64,000 nt of DNA from Mycolicibacterium malmesburyense (GCF_001050015.1 NZ_CVTB01000122.1:1-64000), one strand, 5' to 3'. Counted from the first letter of the stretch, positions 15,995-24,470 are shown. Made by a program: numbers and translations. The notes: generated from the sequence alone by a model not told the origin.

Positions 15995-17184
15995 TCCGGG
16001 TCACCGCGCACCGGCCGCGTTTCGCGCCGCGACCGGCGTGACGAGCGTGAGGACGCGCGGGTGGCCACCCCGCAGGCCGGGCAGAACGCCATGTCCGGAA
16101 CGACGTGACCGCAGTGCGGGCACAGCAGCGGTTCGTCCGCGCGGATCTCGTCATGCGCCTCGTGCAGCAACGCCAGGTGCAGTCCGACGCGCAGAAGCAG
16201 CAGTGCCGTGACAGCGAGGGCGAGGTACAACGCGAGCATCAGCGATTGCGGGAAGTGGGCGACGTCGATCAACCCCAGCGCCAGGTACACCACCAGCACC
16301 GCGACCGCGAAGCCGATCAGGACCGCGCGCACCACGCCCGGATGTTGGTCGCGCTTGCTCGGCGGCCGCGTGAACCACAGTGCCGCGCCGATCAATCCGC
16401 CGGCCGCGGCCGCCGTCAACGGCGCCGCGAGTCCCCGGATGCCCGCCTCGACCATCAGGCTCTCCATCGGACGCTTGCTCACCACGCCGGTGCCGAACTG
16501 GGGCGCCAGCCGGGTCAGCGTGGCCGCGGCGGTGAAGCTCAACGCGCCGAGCGCCCCGATCATGAAGCCGTCGAGCGCTTCTCGTGACGACGGGCGCACT
16601 ATCCGGACCAGGAAGGCGGGCAACAGCATCAGGATGACCCCGGCGAGCGGAATCACGATGCCCATGCGCAGCATTCGCGCACCGACGATCGCCGATCCGA
16701 GCGCGACGCCATAGGACTTGGCGAAGGCCGCGCCCGTGAGCAGCGCCCAGCCCACGGCGAGCCCGACCGCCAGGCTGACCGTGAGAACCAGTGTGCCGAC
16801 GGGAAAGTCGCGGAACGCATCGGACTCGCGCAGATACAGAACGAACAACAGCGGGAGCCCGAGTGCGGCGACGGTCACCAGCGCGGCGGGCAACCGCAGA
16901 AGCGTGAAGGCCGTCAGGACCGCCACCAACACCAGGAGCCCGATCCGGAACGCCGAGCGCGAGCGCTGCGGCAGGTGCGGGAACAGCGAGCTCGCGACCG
17001 ACAGCTGCAGCAGATGCTCGTCGGGGGCGGCGCCGAAATCGCGCAGCCGCAACCAGTCCGGGCCCTCGCGCGGCCGTGGGGCCAGATGACAGCCGCACAG
17101 TCCGCAGTACTCACCCGCGGGCACGTCGACCTTGCAGACCCGGCACTCGGTGGTGGGCACGCCGTCGTCGTCGCCGGTGCTCAT
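15991..17184 (-). CDS. Polytopic membrane protein with terminal zinc ribbons
   Basis: A 397-residue protein with a zinc-ribbon-like motif at each end: CRVCKVDVPAGEYCGLCGC near residues 14-32 and CPHCGHVVPDMAFCPACG near 356-373. Between them lie about nine hydrophobic segments (for example AFRIGLLVLVAVLTAFTLLRL, GTLVLTVSLAVGLAVGWALL). The overall look is that of actinobacterial zinc-ribbon membrane proteins sometimes grouped with PrsW-like proteins, but I do not see a PrsW active-site EE pattern, so no protease role is claimed. It overlaps the S53 peptidase stop by 4 bp and the next gene by 4 bp, so all three are coupled. Confidence 0.75.
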   Translation of the reverse strand: MSTGDDDGVPTTECRVCKVDVPAGEYCGLCGCHLAPRPREGPDWLRLRDFGAAPDEHLLQLSVASSLFPHLPQRSRSAFRIGLLVLVAVLTAFTLLRLPAALVTVAALGLPLLFVLYLRESDAFRDFPVGTLVLTVSLAVGLAVGWALLTGAAFAKSYGVALGSAIVGARMLRMGIVIPLAGVILMLLPAFLVRIVRPSSREALDGFMIGALGALSFTAAATLTRLAPQFGTGVVSKRPMESLMVEAGIRGLAAPLTAAAAGGLIGAALWFTRPPSKRDQHPGVVRAVLIGFAVAVLVVYLALGLIDVAHFPQSLMLALYLALAVTALLLLRVGLHLALLHEAHDEIRADEPLLCPHCGHVVPDMAFCPACGVATRASSRSSRRSRRETRPVRGDPE

Positions 17185-18779
17185 GCGGCCGCCTTCTGCA
17201 GTATCAGCACGTTGCGGACGAGGTTGTCGACGTCCGGCGTACCGAGCCCGGACACGAGGTCATAGCCGGGCGTGGCGTCGGCGACGGCGTTGCCGCCGAG
17301 GGTCACGTCGCGGAACGCCGGCAGCGGGGCGCCCGCCGCGATCCGGTACAGCAGCGGGTTCAAATCCCCGAGCGGGCGTCCGCCGTTGGCGAGCAGGTAC
17401 TGGTTCATCACCGCGGCCAGCCCCGCCCAGATCGGGGCCGACTGCGACGTGCCGCCACCGACCAGCGGTGTCTGCTGAAAGACGATGCGCACCCCCGTGA
17501 ACGGGTCCGCGACGGCCGCGACGTCCGGGGTCAGCCGACGGCCGGGGTCGCGGTCGGGCAGCACCCCGCGTTGCCAGTCCGGACGGTCGAACACCGCCGA
17601 GACGCCGCCGCCGGTGCCCACCGACAGCGGCACGTCGAACCACGCCTGTTCGGACAACCAGCGGCCCTCGGAATCCGTCGACAGGGTGGTGCCGCCGACG
17701 TCGGTCATCTCCGGGAGCGAGGCGATCGAGTCGAGCCCCACGTCGTTGTCGCCCGGCGGTGAGGACCAGTCGTCGCCACCCTTGCATTCGAGGCCCGCGA
17801 GGTCGCCGCTGGCGTTGAAGGCCGACGTGCCGTGTGACTGTGCGGCGGCAAGCGCCGACCGGACGGGGGCCAGGTCGGCGGCGGTGATCAATTTGTCGCA
17901 ACCCCAGCCGATCGAGAAGCTCCACACCGCGCCGGGATACCGCCGGTCGGTCTCCTCGAGCAGTTGGCCGATCCGCTCGAACGCCCCGTCGGCGGTGACG
18001 GTCGGCAGGGCGCTGACCACGACCTTGCGCGCATCGGGCGCGATGGCGTGCGCCACCTCGAGGTCCATCGTGGCTTCCCCGCGCGGTTCGTCGAGTTCGC
18101 CGACCACCTCGGGAGTGAAGCGCGGCAGATCATAGGTGTCGGCGAAGGTGTCGAGATCGGCCTGGTCGAAGCCGTCGAAGGTGAAGAAGACGATCGTGGT
18201 GCCCTTGCCGGTGTAACCGTCGGCGGCCAACCGTGCGGCGTTGTAGGTGTTGAGCAGCGCCTGGGGTGTCAGGCCCTTGTCCGGCACGTCGAGCGGCACG
18301 TCGAGCGGCAGCGGCGGAGTGTGCGAGGAGTGATGCGGCACGTAACCGAGGATGCGGCCCACCGCAGAAACCGCGTCGTGCAACGCATTCGGCACCGCGG
18401 GCTGCTGCGGCGACGCGTAGAAGACCTGACCACGTCGCCCGCGGTAGTCGTGCACCTCCACGTCGAACGCCTCGGCGACGGATGCCGCCGGACCTTCGAC
18501 AACGGCCCACCGGTACCCCGGTCGCCAGCGGACCGACAACCCGCGCTCGTCGGCCCAGGCGTACACCGAGGCGGGACGGTCCTCGTCGTGCAGCGCCATC
18601 GTCAGCTGGACGCCGTCGTCCCGCGAGGGCCCGAGGTCGGCCGAGCTCGCCAACAGATAGGAGTACGGTCCGGCGATCACCTCGCCGCCGCTGCGCGCCG
18701 GGGCGGGGCGCAGATCGGAGACGAACACGAATACGCCCGCCGCGATCAGCGCCAGCACGCCGAGATGCCGCGCACCCAC
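17181..18779 (-). CDS. S53-family (sedolisin/kumamolisin-type) serine peptidase
   Basis: A 532-residue exported acid-type serine peptidase. An N-terminal hydrophobic segment (VLALIAAGVFVFV) is a signal/anchor. A prodomain spans roughly 35-150, then the catalytic domain. The triad reads E235 and D239 (GEATMDLEVAHAIAP), with S445 in GGGTSQSAPIW and the oxyanion aspartate D326 in NASGDLAG. The calcium-binding C-terminal loop is visible (DVTLGGNAVADATPGYDLVSGLG). All residues needed for activity are present. It heads an operon with a zinc-ribbon membrane protein and an anchored exported protein, suggesting a role at the cell envelope. The natural substrate is unknown. Confidence 0.93.
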   Translation of the reverse strand: MGARHLGVLALIAAGVFVFVSDLRPAPARSGGEVIAGPYSYLLASSADLGPSRDDGVQLTMALHDEDRPASVYAWADERGLSVRWRPGYRWAVVEGPAASVAEAFDVEVHDYRGRRGQVFYASPQQPAVPNALHDAVSAVGRILGYVPHHSSHTPPLPLDVPLDVPDKGLTPQALLNTYNAARLAADGYTGKGTTIVFFTFDGFDQADLDTFADTYDLPRFTPEVVGELDEPRGEATMDLEVAHAIAPDARKVVVSALPTVTADGAFERIGQLLEETDRRYPGAVWSFSIGWGCDKLITAADLAPVRSALAAAQSHGTSAFNASGDLAGLECKGGDDWSSPPGDNDVGLDSIASLPEMTDVGGTTLSTDSEGRWLSEQAWFDVPLSVGTGGGVSAVFDRPDWQRGVLPDRDPGRRLTPDVAAVADPFTGVRIVFQQTPLVGGGTSQSAPIWAGLAAVMNQYLLANGGRPLGDLNPLLYRIAAGAPLPAFRDVTLGGNAVADATPGYDLVSGLGTPDVDNLVRNVLILQKAAA

Positions 18780-18816
18780 GGAAGCCAGGGTATTTCGGGC
18801 CCGGCCCGGCGGGTGG

Positions 18817-19101
18817 CTAGTTGTCGCCCGGGATCGCCGTCGGCGCGGGCGGTGCCTTCACCGTCGGCGAGAAGGGGTTCGGCCCGGGCGAGATGCGCGG
18901 CGCCTTGTCGGTGGTCTCGACCGGCGGAGGCGGCGGGGCCGGCTCGGTCGTCGTCGTCGTCGTGGTGGTCGTTGTCGTCGTGGTGGTCTCCACCGGCGCC
19001 GTCTCCTCGGTGGAGCAGGATGCGCTGAACATGACCATCGCGATCGCGGCGGCACCACCCGCGACGGCGGCGAAGCGTCGACCGAACTGAGCTGACCTCA
19101 T
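18817..19101 (-). CDS. Small Thr/Pro-rich lipoprotein
   Basis: A 94-residue predicted lipoprotein: Arg-containing N-terminus, hydrophobic core and lipobox FSASC with the lipidated Cys near residue 29. The mature part begins STEETAPVE and then has an uninterrupted tract of 14 Thr, followed by Pro/Val-rich sequence. The Thr tract is encoded by a run of ACN codons, with mostly ACC and ACG, which could change length by slippage and is a possible site for O-mannosylation as in other mycobacterial lipoproteins. No enzyme domain. It lies 37 bp upstream of the S53 operon and may be co-transcribed with it. Confidence 0.72.
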   Translation of the reverse strand: MRSAQFGRRFAAVAGGAAAIAMVMFSASCSTEETAPVETTTTTTTTTTTTTTEPAPPPPPVETTDKAPRISPGPNPFSPTVKAPPAPTAIPGDN

Positions 19102-19177
19102 GTTGAGTCCTAACTGATCCCGACCGATGCCAGGAATTCAAGATCAACCCGGCTGTTTCGAACTCTATCGGAAGATC

Positions 19178-19196
19178 CGAACCGTCGCTCGGTTCG
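19178..19196 (-). terminator. Possible hairpin terminator after the STAS gene
   Basis: Perfect 7-bp arms CGAACCG and CGGTTCG with a 5-nt loop, placed just past the stop of the minus-strand STAS gene. There is no T-tract, as is usual for mycobacterial hairpins, so activity is uncertain. Confidence 0.35.
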
Positions 19197-19213
19197 ACAT
19201 CGCAGCTAGAGAC

Positions 19214-19573
19214 CTACGAACCGGACTTGAGCGCGCTCAATGCCTCGTCCAGCGTGGAGAACAGCGAGAACACCTGATCGAGGCCGGTCAGCTGGATGGG
19301 CCGGCTGGTCGCAGGGCCGTCGGCCACCACAGCGAAGCGCGCGGACTTGCTCACGGTTTCGTGCGTCGCAACCAGCGCCTGCAGCCCCGCGGAGGCGAGG
19401 AAATCCACCGTCAGCAGGTCGACGACCAGCGCAGAGGGCTCCTGCGTCAGCGCCTCGGTGATCGCCGCCTGGAACGTCGGAACCGTGGCGAGGTCGACGT
19501 CGCCGCCGACCGTCAACACGGCGATTCCGTCCTCGTGCGAGATCGAGGTGGTTATCGGGTCATTACGTGACAA
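19214..19573 (-). CDS. STAS-domain anti-sigma-factor antagonist
   Basis: A 119-residue SpoIIAA/RsbV-type protein. The start is set at TTG 19573 because GGAGG lies 7 nt upstream; a GTG nine codons earlier lacks a binding site. The fold is visible as IAVLTVGGDVDLATVPTFQAAITEAL, ALVVDLLTVDFLASAGLQALV (conserved Ser in the ASAG turn, normally phosphorylated by an RsbW-type kinase) and RPIQLTGLDQVFSLFSTLDEAL. In the unphosphorylated state such proteins bind the anti-sigma kinase and free the sigma factor. It is divergent from the PP2C-HATPase gene, which carries both phosphatase and kinase-type modules. Confidence 0.9.
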   Translation of the reverse strand: MSRNDPITTSISHEDGIAVLTVGGDVDLATVPTFQAAITEALTQEPSALVVDLLTVDFLASAGLQALVATHETVSKSARFAVVADGPATSRPIQLTGLDQVFSLFSTLDEALSALKSGS

Positions 19574-19756
19574 CGGTGGTCCTCCGGTCGGCGCCGCCAC
19601 TACGACGGCAATGGGGCGAGCTTAACCCGTCGCGCCCGGCGATAGATCAGTGCTTCAGGGGATCATGCTGCGATACGCAGGCTAGTGTCGATGACATAAT
19701 TGTGCGCTCGGTGGTTCCAGTGTGAGCGCGAGCTGGGAGGACCGACGGCCTCGAAC

Positions 19757-21724
19757 ATGACCGACCCCGTTGACTTCTACCAACGCTATGAACGCGAACG
19801 AGCGCGCGCGGACGACCTCGCCGATCGCGATGTCTTCCGCAGCGCTCTGGTCAATTCGTTGCAGGAAGGCTTCTTCGTCACCGATGCCACCGGGGCGGTG
19901 GTCGAGATCAACGACGCCTTCGCCGAGATCACCGGATACGGCCAGGAGGGCCTGCCGTATCCGATGCCGCACCCGTGGGCGGTCGACGAGGTGGCGGCGG
20001 ACGAACGCAGGGCCGCGCTGGTCCGCGACGGCAGCCTGATCGCCGAGACTCGGATCCGGCACCGCGACGGGCGGTTGCGGTGGGTCGCGATCAGCGTCAA
20101 CGCGGTCCCCGACCACAGCTCGCGTCGCGGCCTGTACGTGGGCACCATCCGCGACGTCACCGCACCCCGCGCCGCCGCGGAGCGCGACCGGGCCATGGCG
20201 CGGTTGGCGACGGCCGTGAGTGTCGCCAAGAACGTCGACGAGGTGCTGGCGATCACGCTGGCGCAGTGCCGCATCCCGCTGGACGCGCAGCGGCTCATCG
20301 CGGTCACGTGGCCGAAGGCCGATGGCCAGGAGCCGACGGTGCGGGTCGCCGGTGAACCGGAGGTCACCTCGTGGAGGGACCTCGACGAAGACTGGCGCCG
20401 CACGTTCGAGGATGCCCGCACGTGGATCCCGCTGACCGTGACGCCGGTCGGGGCGGCGCCCAGTGCGGGCACGACCCGGGGTTTCGTCACCGTTCTCTCC
20501 GGGGCGCGAGACATGGTGCTCTGCCTCGAGCACCGCTTCCCGCGGGTGGTCAGTGCGGAGGACCGCCGCCTGGTCTCGGCGCTCGTCGGCCATCTCAGCT
20601 CGGCCATGCAACACGTCCGGCAGTTCGAGGGCGCGAGGGAGACGTCGCTGACGCTGCAGCGGTCGCTGCTGGCGCCGATCGATCTGCCGCCCGGGTTCGC
20701 CGTCCGCTATGAGCCTGCCGTGCATCCGCTGGAGATCGGCGGTGACTTCTACGACGTGCTTCCCGTCGGTGAGGACCGGATCGGGATCGTGGTCGGAGAT
20801 TGCGTGGGCCGCGGACTGTCGGCGGCGGCGGTGATGGGGCAGTTGCGGGCGTCGACGCGCGCGCTGTTGCTCACCGGGGCGCAACCGTCGGCGGTGCTCG
20901 AACATCTCGACTCGGTCGCGGAGTTCATCCCGGACGCCTACTGCACCACCGTCTTCGTCGCGATCGTCGACACCGTGGCGGCGACCGTGGAGTACAGCAG
21001 CGCCGGTCACGTGCCACCGGTGCTGGTGTCCGAGGCCGCGCCCCCGCAACTGCTCGACAAGGCGTGTTCGGTCCCACTGGCCGTCAGACACGCCCGTCCG
21101 CGACCACAGACGACGCAGTCGCTGCGCCCCGGTTCCACGCTGATGCTCTACACCGACGGCTTGGTCGAACGGCGTGACCGCCCGATCGACACCCAGATCG
21201 ACCGGATGTCGGCCGTGCTCACCGATACCGCTCGCCTGCCGATCGAGGACGTCGCCGACACGGTCCTGGGAAGATTGGCCCCCGACAGCGGATTCGACGA
21301 CGATGTCGCGATCGTGATCTACCGGACCCCGCGGGCATCCCTGGTTATCGACGACACCGCCACCGCGCCGAAACTGACTGAAATCCGGCACCGGTTGGCC
21401 GCCTGGCTCGCGGCCAACGGCGCCTCCGAGTCGTCGGTGTCGGATCTCATCCTCGTCGTGAACGAGGCCTGTTCGAACTGCGTCGAGCATGCCTACCGCG
21501 GGCGCGAACCCGGACGCATGCGTGTCGAGGCGGAGATTCACGACGCCGCTATCCACGTGCGCGTCACCGACTTCGGGTCCTGGAAGGCGCCGCCAACCGA
21601 TCCCGGGACCCGCGGCCGCGGTCTGCTGCTGATGCGCGCCGTCAGCGATCACGTGGACCTCGAGGGCACCTCGACGGGCACCACCGTGGATATGACGTTT
21701 CAATTACCGGAGATTCGCGTTTGA
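19757..21724 (+). CDS. PAS-GAF-PP2C phosphatase with HATPase (RsbU/RsbW-type fusion)
   Basis: A 655-residue signalling protein. PAS domain about 25-135 (SLQEGFFVTDATGAVVEINDAFAEITGY), a GAF-like linker region about 140-290, SpoIIE/RsbU-type PP2C phosphatase about 300-525 (metal-binding D330 in GGDFYD, D348 in VGDCVGRG, D467 in YTDGL, D515 in DDDVAI), and a C-terminal GHKL ATPase about 530-650 with N-box VVNEACSNCVEHAY and G-box RGRGLLLM. This is the layout of M. tuberculosis Rv1364c without its C-terminal STAS domain; here STAS proteins are separate neighbours. It would dephosphorylate and rephosphorylate STAS partners in response to a PAS/GAF signal. ATG 19757 chosen; a GGGAGG lies rather far upstream (about 16 nt). 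Confidence 0.92.
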   Translation: MTDPVDFYQRYERERARADDLADRDVFRSALVNSLQEGFFVTDATGAVVEINDAFAEITGYGQEGLPYPMPHPWAVDEVAADERRAALVRDGSLIAETRIRHRDGRLRWVAISVNAVPDHSSRRGLYVGTIRDVTAPRAAAERDRAMARLATAVSVAKNVDEVLAITLAQCRIPLDAQRLIAVTWPKADGQEPTVRVAGEPEVTSWRDLDEDWRRTFEDARTWIPLTVTPVGAAPSAGTTRGFVTVLSGARDMVLCLEHRFPRVVSAEDRRLVSALVGHLSSAMQHVRQFEGARETSLTLQRSLLAPIDLPPGFAVRYEPAVHPLEIGGDFYDVLPVGEDRIGIVVGDCVGRGLSAAAVMGQLRASTRALLLTGAQPSAVLEHLDSVAEFIPDAYCTTVFVAIVDTVAATVEYSSAGHVPPVLVSEAAPPQLLDKACSVPLAVRHARPRPQTTQSLRPGSTLMLYTDGLVERRDRPIDTQIDRMSAVLTDTARLPIEDVADTVLGRLAPDSGFDDDVAIVIYRTPRASLVIDDTATAPKLTEIRHRLAAWLAANGASESSVSDLILVVNEACSNCVEHAYRGREPGRMRVEAEIHDAAIHVRVTDFGSWKAPPTDPGTRGRGLLLMRAVSDHVDLEGTSTGTTVDMTFQLPEIRV

Positions 21725-21860
21725 ACCAGCTCTGTCTGCCACGGCACCGTCCTCGTGGTATTACAACTATTGGCAACGAACGTCTGTCGGGAAGAGGCAG
21801 CGATGCGGACTGTGGCGCATGCCCGGAGGCGGTGGGGCCTCTAGCACACTGGGAGGTTCT

Positions 21861-21920
21861 GTGAACGAATTCGCTCACACTGCCGTTCACTGGTCTGCCA
21901 CGTTGAGGGCAAAAGGCTGA
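21861..21920 (+). CDS. Possible 19-residue leader peptide before the STAS gene
   Basis: GTG 21861 is preceded by GGGAGG at 4-nt spacing and gives a 19-residue peptide (VNEFAHTAVHWSATLRAKG) whose TGA ends 2 nt before the GTG of the STAS gene. The first 30 nt can fold on themselves (GTGAACG pairs with CGTTCAC at 21884-21890), hiding the start codon. This looks like a translational-coupling leader. It could instead be a chance short frame. Confidence 0.35.
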   Translation: MNEFAHTAVHWSATLRAKG

Positions 21921-21922
21921 AA

Positions 21923-22237
21923 GTGGTGACCCGCAACCAGTTCCGGCTCGAGTCCGGGAGCGATGGCGTGTCGCCCGTCGTCTCCGCTGTCGGCGAGATC
22001 GACCTCGCCAACGTCAACGAGTTCAGCACCGTGCTGTCGCGTGCTGCGGCGGACAATTCCTCCGTCACCGTCGACCTCACGGGGGTGACGTACTGCGACA
22101 GCGCCGCCCTGCGTGAGCTGTTCTCCGTTGCCGCGAACACCAAACTCGACCTGGTGGTGCCCGCGAACGGCCCGATCACCACGCTGCTCGGCATCTCCGG
22201 TCTCGACAAGGTCGCGACGGTCACCGTCGTCGATTGA
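21923..22237 (+). CDS. STAS-domain anti-sigma-factor antagonist (second)
   Basis: A 104-residue STAS protein. Its core reads SPVVSAVGEIDLANVNEFSTVLSRA, SSVTVDLTGVTYCDSAALRELF (phosphorylatable Ser in the CDSAAL turn) and GPITTLLGISGLDKVATVTVVD. It lies 198 bp after the PP2C-HATPase gene and 10 bp before the ANTAR gene, so it is the natural in-operon substrate of the phosphatase and kinase modules. Two consecutive GTG codons (21923 and 21926) could serve as start; only a weak Shine-Dalgarno is present, which makes coupling to the short upstream leader plausible. Confidence 0.9.
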   Translation: MVTRNQFRLESGSDGVSPVVSAVGEIDLANVNEFSTVLSRAAADNSSVTVDLTGVTYCDSAALRELFSVAANTKLDLVVPANGPITTLLGISGLDKVATVTVVD

Positions 22238-22247
22238 GCGGATTGCC

Positions 22248-23054
22248 GTGCCCACACCCAGCTTTCAGCCTCGCCAGCATCCCGAGTTGATCACGCTGTT
22301 GCACCGCATCCTCGAACGCCTACAGGCCGATACTCCGAACTCTCTCGGTGTGGCCGCCACCGTCCACGACAGGGGGCTCAACGAGGATCCGTCAACACTC
22401 GCGGCGCTCGGTGTCGAAGAGGAGATGGTCGCCGCGCAACTGTCCGGTCTGGGCGGGCCGGTCGCCGACGCCCTGACACACCAGGTGCCGGTGTTGAGCC
22501 TCGACCTGTGGACCGATGAACGCTGGCCGGACCTGAGCTTCGACGCGGCGTCTTCGGTCGCGGACGGGAGCGCCGGTGACCTGAAGGCCGTTCACGGTGC
22601 GGCGGCGGTGCCGGGCTACTGGCGCGAGGACGCGGCGATCGTGTTGTCGTGCACGTTGTCCGAGCCGGCCTCGGCGGTCACGATCACCACGCTGATCGCC
22701 TACGAGCAGCTGGTCTCCGCCGCGTTGGTCACGACCGCCGCACAGAACGAGGCCGCGTTAGAGGATCTGCTGGCTGCGCTGCAGTCGCGCGGCGCGATCG
22801 AACAGGCCAAGGGTGCACTTATGGGTTTGTGCGGCTGCGACGCCGAACAGGCGTGGAGCATCTTGCGCAGGGCGAGTCAGGAGTTCAACGTGAAGCTCCG
22901 CGAACTGGCGGTCGCGCTGCTGGAGCACGTCAGCGGTTCGCCGGCCCAGCAGCCGGGGATCGGCGAGCCGATCGCTCCGCATCGATCCGCACGCGACGCC
23001 GCCGGCCTCCTGTGGTCGGCGATGGCGAAGGACGCGGGCAAACCGGGACCGTAG
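22248..23054 (+). CDS. GAF-ANTAR RNA-binding regulator
   Basis: A 268-residue protein read from GTG 22248, 10 bp after the STAS stop. Residues about 10-175 form a GAF-like sensory domain (FQPRQHPELITLLHRILERLQ, TITTLIAYEQLVSAALVTTAAQNEAAL). Residues about 176-230 are an ANTAR domain (LQSRGAIEQAKGALMGLCGC, AWSILRRASQEFNVKLRELAVALLEHV), which binds paired hairpins in nascent RNA to prevent termination. About 40 further residues form a polar tail. Its position at the end of the STAS unit suggests that the same stress input controls sigma-factor release and antitermination. Confidence 0.88.
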   Translation: MPTPSFQPRQHPELITLLHRILERLQADTPNSLGVAATVHDRGLNEDPSTLAALGVEEEMVAAQLSGLGGPVADALTHQVPVLSLDLWTDERWPDLSFDAASSVADGSAGDLKAVHGAAAVPGYWREDAAIVLSCTLSEPASAVTITTLIAYEQLVSAALVTTAAQNEAALEDLLAALQSRGAIEQAKGALMGLCGCDAEQAWSILRRASQEFNVKLRELAVALLEHVSGSPAQQPGIGEPIAPHRSARDAAGLLWSAMAKDAGKPGP

Positions 23055-23069
23055 CGAGCCGTCGAACGG

Positions 23070-23972
23070 TCAGGCCCCGCGCTGCGCCGCCGCTGCTGCC
23101 TCGGCCTCGAGTTGCTCCTCGAGCGCGCCCTCGTCGCGGCCCAGTGCGACCGTCGCGGCCGCCATCGCGACGACCGCGGCCGCGATCGCGATGGCCTTCA
23201 CACCGCCGACGGTCATGTGCTCGCCCAGCACCACCGCGCCGAGCACGACGGCGACGACGGGTTCGAGCACCAGCATCGTCGGGACCGAGGTCTGCAGGGA
23301 GCCGGCGTGGAATGCGGATTGCTGAAGGAACACCGCAAGAACCCCCAGCACGAGGAGCAGGTACAGCGCCGGGGTGGTCAGCACCTTGCCGACGCCGCCG
23401 TTCGCGAGAAGGAACATCACGATCTTGGTCAGCAGCGCGACGACCCCGAACAACAATCCGACCGCGACCGCGAGCAGCACCGCGCGTTTCCACGCGTTGG
23501 TGCGGACCGCCAGGAGCACGCACGCCGTCACGGCGCCCGTGCAGACGACCGCGACCGTTAGCGAGAGCGGCACCGAGGTCTCGTAGTCACCGGGTCGGGT
23601 CTTGGCCAGCACCACGAACACCGCGAGGGCCGCGGTGAGTAGCAACGCCCACATCCACTCGGCGCGGGTGACCCGGCGGTTGGCGAGCCGGGCGCTCAGC
23701 GGCAGCGCGAACAGCAGGGCCGAGACCAGGATGGGCTGCACCAGCAGCAGCGAGCCCTTGATCAGAGCGAGGGCCTGGAAGCCGTAGCCCGCGAGCGCGG
23801 CGGCCGTCCCGGCCCACCACAGGGGCCGGCGCAGCAGCGTCATCACCATCACGGTGCTGACGCCGTGCTCTTCGGGGACGTCCATGGTGGCGCGTTGACG
23901 CACCACGATCCCGATCGCCAAGAAGACCGCGGCGAGAAGGGCGAGGAGGACGACCAGCCCCTGATCTACCAT
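23070..23972 (-). CDS. DMT-superfamily membrane transporter (EamA-like)
   Basis: A 300-residue protein with about nine to ten hydrophobic segments, starting VDQGLVVLLALLAAVFLAIGIVVRQRAT. Internal twofold repeat as in drug/metabolite transporters, with the second half containing SLQTSVPTMLVLEPVVAVVLGAVVLGEHM, a strong EamA signature, and an acidic/Ala-rich cytoplasmic tail. The start is ATG 23972; the frame is open farther upstream but that part is not membrane-like. Substrate unknown. It is convergent with the ANTAR gene. Confidence 0.85.
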   Translation of the reverse strand: MVDQGLVVLLALLAAVFLAIGIVVRQRATMDVPEEHGVSTVMVMTLLRRPLWWAGTAAALAGYGFQALALIKGSLLLVQPILVSALLFALPLSARLANRRVTRAEWMWALLLTAALAVFVVLAKTRPGDYETSVPLSLTVAVVCTGAVTACVLLAVRTNAWKRAVLLAVAVGLLFGVVALLTKIVMFLLANGGVGKVLTTPALYLLLVLGVLAVFLQQSAFHAGSLQTSVPTMLVLEPVVAVVLGAVVLGEHMTVGGVKAIAIAAAVVAMAAATVALGRDEGALEEQLEAEAAAAAQRGA

Positions 23973-24119
23973 GCCTGGCCTACCAAAGCGTCTCGCTCCT
24001 TCCCGGCCATGGTGCGCACATCGGACAAGCACAACATATGGACCGTGAGCCTGCGCGCTGGCTCTGCGGCGGCCATGTGCGAGGTTTGGTGCCCGCACTA
24101 TCGGGGCATCAAACCGATC

Positions 24120-24470
24120 ATGAATTTGCGACGTGTGCTTGTGCTGGTCGGTGCGGTGGCCCTGTTGGTCGGGGTCGTCGCGATGCTCGTTCCGGTGTCG
24201 ATCGGCGGACCCGAAGGTCAGAAGATCTCCTGCGGCAACGCCATCGCCGCGGACGACTCGGCCGCCAGCCAGGCCAATGCCAACGATCCGAATCAGCTGA
24301 AGAACCTGCCGATCATCGACGAGCTGACCGCGGATCCGCCGGACTACGTCGCGCAATGCCATTCGGCGGTGTCCAGCCGTCGCGCCTGGTCGATTCCCGT
24401 CGCGATCGTGGGCCTGGTGGTGCTGGCCGGCGGCTTCCTGGTCGGTGGGCGCACCGCGGGGGCGGGCTGA
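24120..24470 (+). CDS. Small two-helix membrane protein
   Basis: A 116-residue protein with a membrane helix near each end (VLVLVGAVALLVGVVAMLV at about 6-24 and IPVAIVGLVVLAGGFLVGG at about 92-110) and a 65-residue loop between them containing two Cys (ISCGNAIAA and VAQCHSAVSS) that could form an extracytoplasmic disulphide. Such small proteins are frequent in mycobacteria and have no assigned function. No Shine-Dalgarno is obvious before ATG 24120; the frame upstream is open but not protein-like. Confidence 0.68.
   Translation: MNLRRVLVLVGAVALLVGVVAMLVPVSIGGPEGQKISCGNAIAADDSAASQANANDPNQLKNLPIIDELTADPPDYVAQCHSAVSSRRAWSIPVAIVGLVVLAGGFLVGGRTAGAG

Noticed and set aside
18286..18313. Short tandem repeat (GGCACGTCGAGC) inside the S53 peptidase gene
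   Set aside because: It simply encodes a duplicated LDVP peptide in the linker before the catalytic domain and keeps the frame; not a separate element.
19682..21703. Long open frame on the minus strand opposite the PAS-PP2C-HATPase gene (673 codons)
   Set aside because: It is the antisense shadow of a gene with intact catalytic motifs; its product is Arg/His-rich and has no domain.
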